A stretch of 6,098 bases of DNA, from positions 1 to 6,098 of the forward strand of contig JAFWPT010000392.1 of the NCBI GenBank assembly GCA_017509375.1. Direction: 5' to 3'. A program made the translations under genes and the position numbers. The stretch is from Bacteroidales bacterium (GTDB lineage: Bacteria; Bacteroidota; Bacteroidia; Bacteroidales; UBA932). Positions 1 to 6,098 of this stretch are shown here, piece after piece (position 1 is the stretch's first letter; each line of letters opens with the position of its first letter). The notes under the pieces are model-generated. The model was given only the letters and a program-made list of their open reading frames with translations. It did no database searches and was not told the origin of the DNA.

Positions 1-1316
1 TTAGCATCACCCATCTGAACCGGGACCTTCCCTGCAAGCTTGTTGTAACCGTCGGGAGCCGTGGTCTCTTCGATGTGGTAGGTGCTGTCGCCGTCGAGGC
101 CGTAGATAATAGCATCGTAAGCTTCGGTCATGTCGATAACAGTTGTTGCACCTGTTTCGCCTGCTGCCGCCACACGGTAGTAAACAGTATTAGCAGCGGG
201 GGTATCTACAGTGATAGATACAACATTAAGCGCTGTCGTTTCATTATCACGATACAGTGCAAACTGAGCGCCTTTCAAACTGTCGCCGTCTTCACTATTT
301 GCTTTCTTCTGAATGGTAAGGTTATAGTCTTTAACTTCAACAGTGTTACCAGAAGTATTCTGTGTGGAATAGCTGGTAACTTCGGTGTTGGTCTCAGTGC
401 CATCAAGAGATGCATACTGATTCAAAGTTGCGGTGTAAGTAACAACAATATGCTGATTCTCTTCAAGGGCTGTCATAACAGCAGCTGTGAAGGTATAAAC
501 TACTACCGTCTGAGATCCGTTTCCACCGGTTACGGTAACAGTGTAATCAGTATCCTTAACAAGGGCAGTTCCATTGGCCGTAACAGTAGCATCATTGTTG
601 TAAGTGAGGCCAGCAGACATGGTATCCGTCAGAGTCGCTGCAAGATTTGTACCTTTACCGTCAGTAAGTGTAATTGTATAGGTAGCAGTATCGCCCACTT
701 GAAGAGACTCGTTAGTTTCGTCAACAGTTTTACTATCAGTAACCATTGTATTCTTTTCAACAATAAGGGCCTCATCATCATAGGACTGGAGTGTACAGAG
801 AGAGCCCAAGGAAGAAGTTACGAACCAATAACCGGTATCAAGATTACTGAAAACAGCCTGTTTGTCTGCAGTAGCTGTTGCAGTAGCGCTAGCAATTGCA
901 ACTGATGCAATCTTATCTTTTATACCATACAGAGCGTTTGCTACGACTGATGCATCGGTAATTGTATCAGCATTATCAAGAACATACTGTGTTCCATCAG
1001 AACTTACTGTAAAATGGAATCCTGCAGACTCGAGCAGCTTACCCAGACCATCAGGATTTTCAGTAGCATACTGATCTGCTGTAAGATAGTAAGAATATGC
1101 GTCAGGTTTTCCATTTCCATCAGTATCTGCTGATGTATAATTCAAAATCTTATAAGCACTATATGTTTCACCATTCAGTACATCCTGACTAGTACTCCCA
1201 TCGGGAGCAGCTGTTCCTGTCTCAACTACGATGGTTGCCGCAAACGCGCTGGTGTTCAAACTAAGTACCAATACCATGGCAATCAGCAGAGCGAAGATCT
1301 TTTTTGCATTTTTCAT
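1..1316 (-). CDS. Major pilin (SpaA/FctA-like isopeptide-forming shaft subunit), 3' partial
   Basis: This is a secreted pilin predicted to form the covalent pilus shaft; 438 codons are visible and the left edge cuts it before a stop. The ATG at 1316 is chosen because AGGAGG lies 8 bases upstream. An in-frame ATG at 1322 would leave only 2 bases. Residues 1-26 are a signal peptide. Residues 27-185 form an N-terminal pilin domain, with the GETYSAYKI motif at 49-57 and GYWFVTSSLGSLC at 162-174. Residues 190-325 match the isopeptide-forming fimbrial domain, with SKTV at 195-198, VGDTATYTI at 207-215 and TDTMSAGLTY at 230-239. Residues 331-438 are a CnaB domain with Lys337 and the E-box Y413-x-I-x-E417-T. 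The Asn partner, LPXTG signal and membrane helix of this family should lie just off the left edge. The canonical YPKN pilin motif is absent; Lys188 in VEKN is the best candidate for the polymerising lysine. Most of the gene is more AT-rich than the upstream gene. Confidence 0.88.
   Translation of the reverse strand, partial: MKNAKKIFALLIAMVLVLSLNTSAFAATIVVETGTAAPDGSTSQDVLNGETYSAYKILNYTSADTDGNGKPDAYSYYLTADQYATENPDGLGKLLESAGFHFTVSSDGTQYVLDNADTITDASVVANALYGIKDKIASVAIASATATATADKQAVFSNLDTGYWFVTSSLGSLCTLQSYDDEALIVEKNTMVTDSKTVDETNESLQVGDTATYTITLTDGKGTNLAATLTDTMSAGLTYNNDATVTANGTALVKDTDYTVTVTGGNGSQTVVVYTFTAAVMTALEENQHIVVTYTATLNQYASLDGTETNTEVTSYSTQNTSGNTVEVKDYNLTIQKKANSEDGDSLKGAQFALYRDNETTALNVVSITVDTPAANTVYYRVAAAGETGATTVIDMTEAYDAIIYGLDGDSTYHIEETTAPDGYNKLAGKVPVQMGDA
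1239..1316 (-). other. Sec signal peptide of the pilin
   Basis: The first 26 residues have a basic start (MKNAKK), a hydrophobic core (IFALLIAMVLVLSL) and an AFA cleavage motif at residues 24-26. The mature protein is predicted to begin at Ala27. This marks Sec-dependent export, the first step toward sortase assembly. Confidence 0.9.
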
Positions 1317-1379
1317 GTACATTGCCTCCTGTTTTTTCGTTCTTTCCGGGACGTGGGTCTATGATACTGTTTTTGCTTA
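1317..1379 (-). other. Intergenic spacer between tip protein and pilin genes
   Basis: These 63 bases separate the two same-strand genes. Apart from the ribosome binding site, no hairpin followed by a T-run and no convincing -35/-10 pair is visible. The absence of a terminator supports read-through from the tip gene into the pilin gene, although a weak internal promoter cannot be excluded by eye. Confidence 0.6.
1325..1330 (-). promoter_or_regulatory. Shine-Dalgarno site of the pilin gene
   Basis: A perfect AGGAGG, read on the minus strand, sits 8 bases before the ATG at 1316 and only 2 bases before the alternative in-frame ATG at 1322. This decides for the downstream start. A consensus site of this strength fits a highly expressed structural subunit. 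Confidence 0.9.
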
Positions 1380-1490
1380 CTACATTCTCATACGCCTGCG
1401 GTCGATCAAAAGGGCCGCGCCTGCGAGCAGGACCAGCATGCCGCCAAGAAGATAGAGCAGGTTGGTGCCGGGGCCGCCGGTGCTGGGCAG
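1380..1490 (-). other. Cell wall sorting signal of the large surface protein
   Basis: LPSTG (1476-1490) is followed by a short GPG linker, a leucine/glycine/alanine-rich hydrophobic stretch of about 19 residues, the basic tail RRRMRM and the TAG stop. This is the full tripartite signal recognised by sortases, which cut between Thr and Gly and link the Thr carboxyl to a pilin lysine or to the peptidoglycan cross-bridge. Motif variants alone do not tell which sortase class acts here. Confidence 0.95.
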
Positions 1491-4400
1491 GGCATAACCT
1501 GTGCTGTTCGTAACGGTTAATGTATACGTTCTCGTTGCAGAATTGTAACTGACTCCACTTCCGCTCTGTGACTGGTTGGTGCCCTCATCGTAGCTTATAC
1601 CCTGTGCGGTGACCCTTACCACCACAGCCTTTGACTTGAGCTGATACCCGGCCGGGGCGGCAGTCTCTATCAGATGATAGGTGCCAACAGGGAGCTCAAA
1701 CACGGTGTTTCCGCTACTGTCGCGCAGCAGGCCGTCCGAACCGGAGGTCAGGCCGGTGTACAGTGCGGGGCTCTGCTCCGTCTCTCCGTCCTCCTCCAGG
1801 GCGTAGAGATCGAACACGGCGCCCTCCAGCTTGATATTGGGGTTGCCGATGTCAACCTTCTGAAAGCTCACTTTCTTGCGCTGATAGTTCAGGATCGTGA
1901 GCACGCAGGCCAGCGCATCAGACTCCCCATCTTCGCTGAGCGTCACACCATCCGGGTGCGTGCCAAGACTGATCGCGCCGGTGGGGCTGATGGTAAACCG
2001 GATATAGGCGGCCAGGGGATCATAGCCGTCCAGCGCCGTCTTCTCGCGCAGCTCATAGGTCCCGGCGGGCAGGCTGTTGTCGAGCCCCGGGAGAATGCCG
2101 TCCCCGTCCGTCACCAGATCCTCATAGCCGGGCATCGGGTTCAGGTCGATCGTGGTGACATCGCCGACGGTCACCTGCTTGTGAAGCGCAAAATGGACTC
2201 CGGCCAAAGGCGCCTTGGTGTCAGCATCCAGCTTGACAACCTGGAAGGTGTAGGGCCGGTTCTTGACGGTCAGGCTGGCGAGGGTGGTCCCTTCTGCCTG
2301 CGTCAGCTCATAGTAGCTCGTTGGGCCGCTTACCACGGTGACTACTCCCCCACTTACGTTGAAGATGATGGGGCTTTCCAGCCCGTGGTAAGGCCGCTGG
2401 ACGCTTGTCTCCGTCAAAATGTAATCCTTGTCGTTGCTGAGAAAGGCGATCGTGATCAGGCCGTCAGCGTCAGAGCTGAAGGTTCCGAGCACGGCACCAT
2501 TGCTGTCTGCCAGGGTGAAGACCGCTCCCTCCAGGGCGTTTCCGCTCCAGTCACTCTTTTTCAGGGTGAGGCCGGGGCGGTCGTTCGTGACGGTGACCAC
2601 CTGGACGTTCGATCCATCGATGATCTGCCCGTCATCGTACAGAACCGTATAGGTGAATGTGGAGGAATCCTCTTCACCCTTCTGTCGGCCGCTCAGTGAA
2701 AGCGAATTTCCTGCCGCAATCGGAGTAACATTTCCATAGTTGCTCACAACCCCGGCTTCATTCACCGTGGGATTATCCGAGCTGATTGTAACCTCGCGGA
2801 TGAAATAGTCCTGCACCCCCGTGGTTCCCGGGACAGGCAGGTGCTCATAATACCAGTAGAGGGTCTGCGGACTGACCTCATAGGACATCTGCATCAGGCT
2901 ATCAGGCACCATCACAGGATTCTGCTCATCACCTGTGAAGAGGGCGAAGTAGACCGGATCGCGATCAGCCATATAATCCTCATCCCGCCAGACCTTGTTG
3001 ACGCGAAGGCCCCAGCCCTTCAGGTTTCGGACAGTGACATTCGGGTCTGCGCCGGCGACCACGGTGCCGTTGACACCGGAGACTCCGTTTCGCTCGATTT
3101 CCGAGGCGTTTCCATATTCGTCGTACCTCTGGAAAGAATAACCATCCGGGATATCCGCCGGTCTTTCCTCAACACGGTATTGTGTCCCGGCCAGCACATC
3201 TCGGAGCTCCACTGTGTAGCCGGAACGGATCCTGCTTATGACGCCGTAAATCGAGGTGGTAAAGGTGGCCGCCTTCTTCTGGTCGGGATTCAACAGTGTC
3301 CAGTTCGAAACCCCGTCGCCGATCTTTACGAAGGTCTGCGCTGCCTTATCCCAGCGGCAATAATAGCCATCCGGGTCTTTCACATGATAGTTGTGCATAT
3401 TGGCGAGGTCCAGTTCGTCAAATTCCGACGCCATATACAGGCGGAAACTGAACTCGGTGCCGTCCTCTGTCGCGGGAATGGTTGTCTCACCATCCTCGCG
3501 ATAAAGCATCTTTTTGATGGTCAGCGTGCGCAGAGCGGCCGGGTTCACGTCGTTGACATACTTGACCTTGGGCCGTGCGTCGGTCGTGGCGGAATCGATC
3601 CCGTAATCGCTGCGCGTGCTGCCTCCTCCCACAGGGGTGCCCTCCAGTGAAACCCCGTTCGCGGTGACACTGCTGTAGACCGCCGTGTTCACGCCGCATT
3701 CTACGATCCGGTAAGAGATAATACCCTCCGGGAAGCTGATGTCGGCGGTCTCTCCGGGTTTGAGGAAAAATACATCCGCATAAGTGTTCCCATCAATGGT
3801 AAGGCTCTGGCTGTATTTCACCGGATTGATGGAGTCATGATAAAGTACATAGTTTGTATTCTGGTATTGGTCACTGGGCAGGGCATTCGTCAGGCGGTGC
3901 TCCGTCCCGTCCTCCGTCTGATAAACGATCTGATACGGGAACTCCGTCAGGATATTGCTCTCGTCCACGCCGGTAAGCTCTTTTGTAAGCTGCACGGTGC
4001 CCTTCTTGACAGCGGCCAGATTGAAGCGCATCTTCAGGTTGGAGGCGCCGGCGCCGCGCTCCATATAGAACATTTTCATGTGGTGGGTGGTGTCGTCCCG
4101 GAAAACGGTGCTGCCCTCGTCGAAGTACTGAAGGAGAAACTCGTCGACGTCCGCCTGCGAGGCGCCGGGGTTACGCTCGCGGTAGTTGTTCTCGAACACG
4201 GCTCTGAGCGTTGTCTGCGTCCCGTTTTCAACAACCACTCCCGTCCGGTAGTTGACGGAACCGCCCAAAGCACTGTGAATGCCGCCCAGATCAAGAACCA
4301 GCTCACCGTCCACATACAGCCAGAAGTCATCGTCGCCGGTAAATTCAAAGATGATGTCATGTCCCCAGGCGTCCAAACCGCTGGGTGTCTGGGTAAAGCT

Positions 4401-6098
4401 GGCTTCCAGTTCCATCCCGTAATAGTAATCCGGGTCTCTTACCAGATACAGCCGCTCGTGCTTCCTCGGGTCGGAATCCGGAAGATTCTCAGCAGAGATG
4501 GTTTTCTCATTTTTCGGGTTGAGCGACGCAAAGACACCGGCTTCCAAGTCGTCATAGGGCATGAACTGACCGTGCTTCAGCGTGTCTTTGCTGGAGCCGT
4601 CCATCGTACCCAGTTCGTTATAGACGACGAATTCACTGCCATGAAGGCTTGCAAAATTCTGGGTGCTGTCGAAGGCAAAATAGCCTGTTTCATCGTAAGT
4701 ACTTTGTATAAACAGATGATCGACCGCGCTGGCGCCACCGAAAAGGCTTTCTAAGGACATTCCTGTCAGCGTTGCTGTCGGATATCCGTTAACCAGATTT
4801 GTGCTGAGAAGATCCTTTACGCCGTTCCATTGATTAAACGTGCTGTTCCCCATCACACTGTGCTGCAATGTTGTCGTAGGGCTGCCATCGTAGTTCCCTG
4901 TCGCTCCGTTATAATCAATAAGCCGCATGGTGATGCCGTATTGGGTATGCTCCACGGTTGGCACGGTTGTCAAATCATCGTCTACGTTCAGGTCCTGCAT
5001 CACGGCAAAGTAGAAGTCCATTGCTTCTGCTGCCGGGCAGGTGACAATCCTGCCGTCTTCCACCTTCAGGCCGACATACGAGTAGTTTTCTTCATCCCAG
5101 GCCAGAATCGTAGAATAGTACTGGCCGTCCCGTCGTCCGTTTAAGTTGATGCCGATGGTATCGCCCGAAAGGATCTGTTCGCCGGTGATCTGCGGTGCGA
5201 TGTACTTTTCGGAATACTGGTTGTACAGTTCATAGTAGAAATTGGGGTCGTTCGTTCCCTCCCAGTAATACTCCACAAAATTCCAGAGCAGAGTATTGAT
5301 CTGCCCGCTGACCCATTCGATGGAGCCACCGTTTTCATAGACCGGGATGACCGTACCATCCGAGCTGATTGCGTAGTAATCGTATTTCAGCTTATCCTCG
5401 TTCCAGCTGCGGGTATATACGATGATGCGGGAGCCGTTTGTGATGCTCTCATCAGACACGCCGACCTTGGCTGCGGAATAGGTGAGGAAATAGTCTGTAG
5501 TCAGCTCCGAGAGCTCCACAAGCTTCAGCCACTCATTGCCCACGCTGCCTCCGACAGAAAAGCCACCTTCAACGCTGCCGCTGTATGACAGCGTGATGCT
5601 GCCGGACTTCAGGCAGATTTCTCCAGCGTGAACGCCTGACCCCGGAATGACCTGGATCTCACTTGCCTCATTTGCATCGCTGACAAGGTGAAGCCCGCTC
5701 TCGTCGATTTTCAGGTATTTTGTGCTCCCGTCGGAAACCGCAGAGAGATGATACAGGTCATCTCTTATCCAACTGAAAGTCCACATGGATATATCGCTGT
5801 CATTGGGAACAAAGAGCTGCTCCTTGTTGTTTGCTGTGCTCATTACGGTCAGCGGCTTGGCGTCGAGTGTATTGCCCTCGCCTTCACCGGCCATCATGGC
5901 TTTTCCGGCAACGCCGCCATTCCAGTTCATCAGACCGTAGGCTTTGCCGTCCAGCCCATACGGCTCACTCTCTATCTCGTCATAATACCAGAACTTGAGC
6001 CTGTTGTTGACGTCGTTGGCGCTATTCCAAGCGCAGAAGCGTGTACCGGCTGCACCTCGCTGCATATTCCAGTACCATTCGCCATTGTTCAGCATAAA
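1380..6098 (-). CDS. Pilus tip / minor pilin adhesin: fibro-slime module, six CnaB domains, LPXTG anchor (5' partial)
   Basis: This is a large cell-wall-anchored surface protein, probably the tip or minor subunit of a sortase-assembled pilus. The frame is still open at the right edge (codon TTT before the first visible Met), and no signal peptide follows that Met, so the true start is upstream. Residues are numbered from the Met at 6095. Residues 1-380 are of unassigned fold. A fibro-slime (PA14-like) module spans about 510-693 with its GDDD core at 587-590, and the stretch 380-510 before it probably belongs to it. Six CnaB/SpaA-type domains fill about 697-1530, each ending in an Asn-containing strand. 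LPSTG is at 1536-1540, a hydrophobic helix at about 1546-1564, and the tail is RRRMRM; the stop is TAG. The next gene follows after 63 bases on the same strand, so the two are probably co-transcribed. An isolated LPXTG adhesin outside a pilus is possible but less likely given the pilin neighbour. Confidence 0.9.
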   Translation of the reverse strand, partial: FMLNNGEWYWNMQRGAAGTRFCAWNSANDVNNRLKFWYYDEIESEPYGLDGKAYGLMNWNGGVAGKAMMAGEGEGNTLDAKPLTVMSTANNKEQLFVPNDSDISMWTFSWIRDDLYHLSAVSDGSTKYLKIDESGLHLVSDANEASEIQVIPGSGVHAGEICLKSGSITLSYSGSVEGGFSVGGSVGNEWLKLVELSELTTDYFLTYSAAKVGVSDESITNGSRIIVYTRSWNEDKLKYDYYAISSDGTVIPVYENGGSIEWVSGQINTLLWNFVEYYWEGTNDPNFYYELYNQYSEKYIAPQITGEQILSGDTIGINLNGRRDGQYYSTILAWDEENYSYVGLKVEDGRIVTCPAAEAMDFYFAVMQDLNVDDDLTTVPTVEHTQYGITMRLIDYNGATGNYDGSPTTTLQHSVMGNSTFNQWNGVKDLLSTNLVNGYPTATLTGMSLESLFGGASAVDHLFIQSTYDETGYFAFDSTQNFASLHGSEFVVYNELGTMDGSSKDTLKHGQFMPYDDLEAGVFASLNPKNEKTISAENLPDSDPRKHERLYLVRDPDYYYGMELEASFTQTPSGLDAWGHDIIFEFTGDDDFWLYVDGELVLDLGGIHSALGGSVNYRTGVVVENGTQTTLRAVFENNYRERNPGASQADVDEFLLQYFDEGSTVFRDDTTHHMKMFYMERGAGASNLKMRFNLAAVKKGTVQLTKELTGVDESNILTEFPYQIVYQTEDGTEHRLTNALPSDQYQNTNYVLYHDSINPVKYSQSLTIDGNTYADVFFLKPGETADISFPEGIISYRIVECGVNTAVYSSVTANGVSLEGTPVGGGSTRSDYGIDSATTDARPKVKYVNDVNPAALRTLTIKKMLYREDGETTIPATEDGTEFSFRLYMASEFDELDLANMHNYHVKDPDGYYCRWDKAAQTFVKIGDGVSNWTLLNPDQKKAATFTTSIYGVISRIRSGYTVELRDVLAGTQYRVEERPADIPDGYSFQRYDEYGNASEIERNGVSGVNGTVVAGADPNVTVRNLKGWGLRVNKVWRDEDYMADRDPVYFALFTGDEQNPVMVPDSLMQMSYEVSPQTLYWYYEHLPVPGTTGVQDYFIREVTISSDNPTVNEAGVVSNYGNVTPIAAGNSLSLSGRQKGEEDSSTFTYTVLYDDGQIIDGSNVQVVTVTNDRPGLTLKKSDWSGNALEGAVFTLADSNGAVLGTFSSDADGLITIAFLSNDKDYILTETSVQRPYHGLESPIIFNVSGGVVTVVSGPTSYYELTQAEGTTLASLTVKNRPYTFQVVKLDADTKAPLAGVHFALHKQVTVGDVTTIDLNPMPGYEDLVTDGDGILPGLDNSLPAGTYELREKTALDGYDPLAAYIRFTISPTGAISLGTHPDGVTLSEDGESDALACVLTILNYQRKKVSFQKVDIGNPNIKLEGAVFDLYALEEDGETEQSPALYTGLTSGSDGLLRDSSGNTVFELPVGTYHLIETAAPAGYQLKSKAVVVRVTAQGISYDEGTNQSQSGSGVSYNSATRTYTLTVTNSTGYALPSTGGPGTNLLYLLGGMLVLLAGAALLIDRRRMRM
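1503..4007 (-). other. Tandem array of six CnaB/SpaA-type isopeptide domains
   Basis: Six beta-sandwich domains lie end to end between the fibro-slime module and the sorting signal. Candidate Lys / Glu / Asn sets are 705/799/848, 862/977/1024, 1034/1101/1171, 1180/1229/1279, 1288/1351/1403 and 1413/1477/1530. Each Glu sits in a Y-x-[ILV]-x-E box and each Asn near the end of a last-strand motif such as VTVTN. Domains 1-3 are longer (about 145-170 residues) and divergent from one another; domains 4-6 are compact and closer to the classic form. The likely role is a rigid, protease-resistant stalk that holds the N-terminal binding region away from the cell wall. Confidence 0.85.
4017..4568 (-). 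other. Fibro-slime (PA14-like) domain of the tip protein
   Basis: Residues 510-693 of the large protein hold the hallmark fibro-slime sequences: FTGDDDFWLYVDG at 585-597, LDLGGIHS at 601-608, and MFYMERGAGASNLKMRFNL at 675-693. The family is known from large surface proteins of Dictyostelium and Fibrobacter and is common in pilus-type proteins of Clostridia. The run Asp588-Asp590 resembles the adjacent-aspartate calcium site of PA14 lectins. A carbohydrate-binding role is inferred, not shown. Confidence 0.85.
4956..6098 (-). other. Unassigned N-terminal region of the tip protein
   Basis: Residues 1-380 of the visible protein lie upstream of the fibro-slime module and match no domain I can name with certainty. 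They are rich in Trp and Tyr. Two segments, about 104-205 and 265-370, each open with W-x-F, then Y-x-L, then K-Y-[LI], a spacing reminiscent of beta-trefoil (ricin-like) or related small beta repeats. The second contains NLNGRRDGQYYSTILAWD at 317-334, which looks like a conserved signature. The position at the distal end of an anchored stalk suggests ligand binding. The region is incomplete at its N-terminus. Confidence 0.45.

Noticed and set aside
75..905. Plus-strand open frame of 276 codons antisense to the pilin
   Set aside because: It lies fully opposite a well-supported pilin reading frame. Its translation is rich in Ser, Cys and Ile without recognisable domains, and no ribosome binding site is evident.
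1320..1322. Alternative pilin start at the ATG two codons upstream (1322)
   Set aside because: Only 2 bases separate it from AGGAGG, too close for efficient initiation; the ATG at 1316 has an 8-base spacing.
1674..2699. Plus-strand open frame of 341 codons antisense to the CnaB array
   Set aside because: It is a shadow of a GC-rich coding frame. The translation has no domain pattern, while the minus strand encodes clear CnaB motifs throughout.
2841..3650. Plus-strand open frame of 269 codons
   Set aside because: It lies opposite CnaB domains 1 to 3. No start signal or family motif was found, and the coding strand is clearly the minus one.
3837..4754. Plus-strand open frame of 305 codons
   Set aside because: It lies opposite the fibro-slime region. 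The apparent protein is a mirror of conserved minus-strand codons and has no recognisable motif.
6033..6041. Possible internal thioester (Cys in RFCAWN) in the tip protein N-terminus
   Set aside because: Thioester domains of pilus tips need a partner TQxA-type glutamine motif, which I do not see in the visible part. The cysteine alone is not enough.
6093..6095. ATG at 6095 as the true start of the large protein
   Set aside because: The frame stays open to the right edge, no signal peptide follows this Met, and no ribosome binding site can be seen in the three bases left. A sortase substrate needs a signal peptide, so the start must be upstream.

Overview
The window reads entirely on the minus strand and looks like part of a sortase-assembled pilus operon from a Gram-positive bacterium. 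The likely source is an anaerobic member of the Clostridia (Lachnospiraceae/Oscillospiraceae type gut commensal). This rests on the LPXTG sorting signal, the CnaB/SpaA-type isopeptide domains, the strong AGGAGG ribosome binding site and the fibro-slime plus CnaB architecture. The exact taxon cannot be read from the sequence.

Layout in transcription order, right to left. (1) Positions 6098 to 1380 hold the C-terminal 1572 codons of a very large surface protein whose start lies beyond the right edge. It has an N-terminal region of about 380 residues of unassigned fold, a fibro-slime (PA14-like) module, six consecutive CnaB-type domains, and an LPSTG signal with a membrane helix and basic tail. 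This is the likely pilus tip or minor pilin. (2) A 63-base spacer (1317-1379) has no visible terminator and carries only the ribosome binding site of the next gene. (3) Positions 1316 to 1 hold a secreted major-pilin-like protein, cut off by the left edge after 438 codons. It has a signal peptide, an N-terminal pilin domain, an isopeptide-forming fimbrial domain, and most of a CnaB domain.

The inferred joint role is a covalent pilus. The small protein would polymerise through a class C sortase (not in the window) to form the shaft. The large protein would be joined at the tip or along the shaft as adhesin. Every CnaB domain of the large protein keeps the Lys-Glu-Asn set needed for an intramolecular isopeptide bond, so the stalk is predicted to be fully cross-linked.

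The known parts are standard pilus biology. Three things merit a closer look: the unassigned N-terminal region of the tip protein with its repeated W-x-F...Y-x-L...K-Y motif, the sharp drop in GC content inside the pilin gene, and the non-canonical candidate pilin lysine. No RNA genes, mobile elements or CRISPR arrays were seen.
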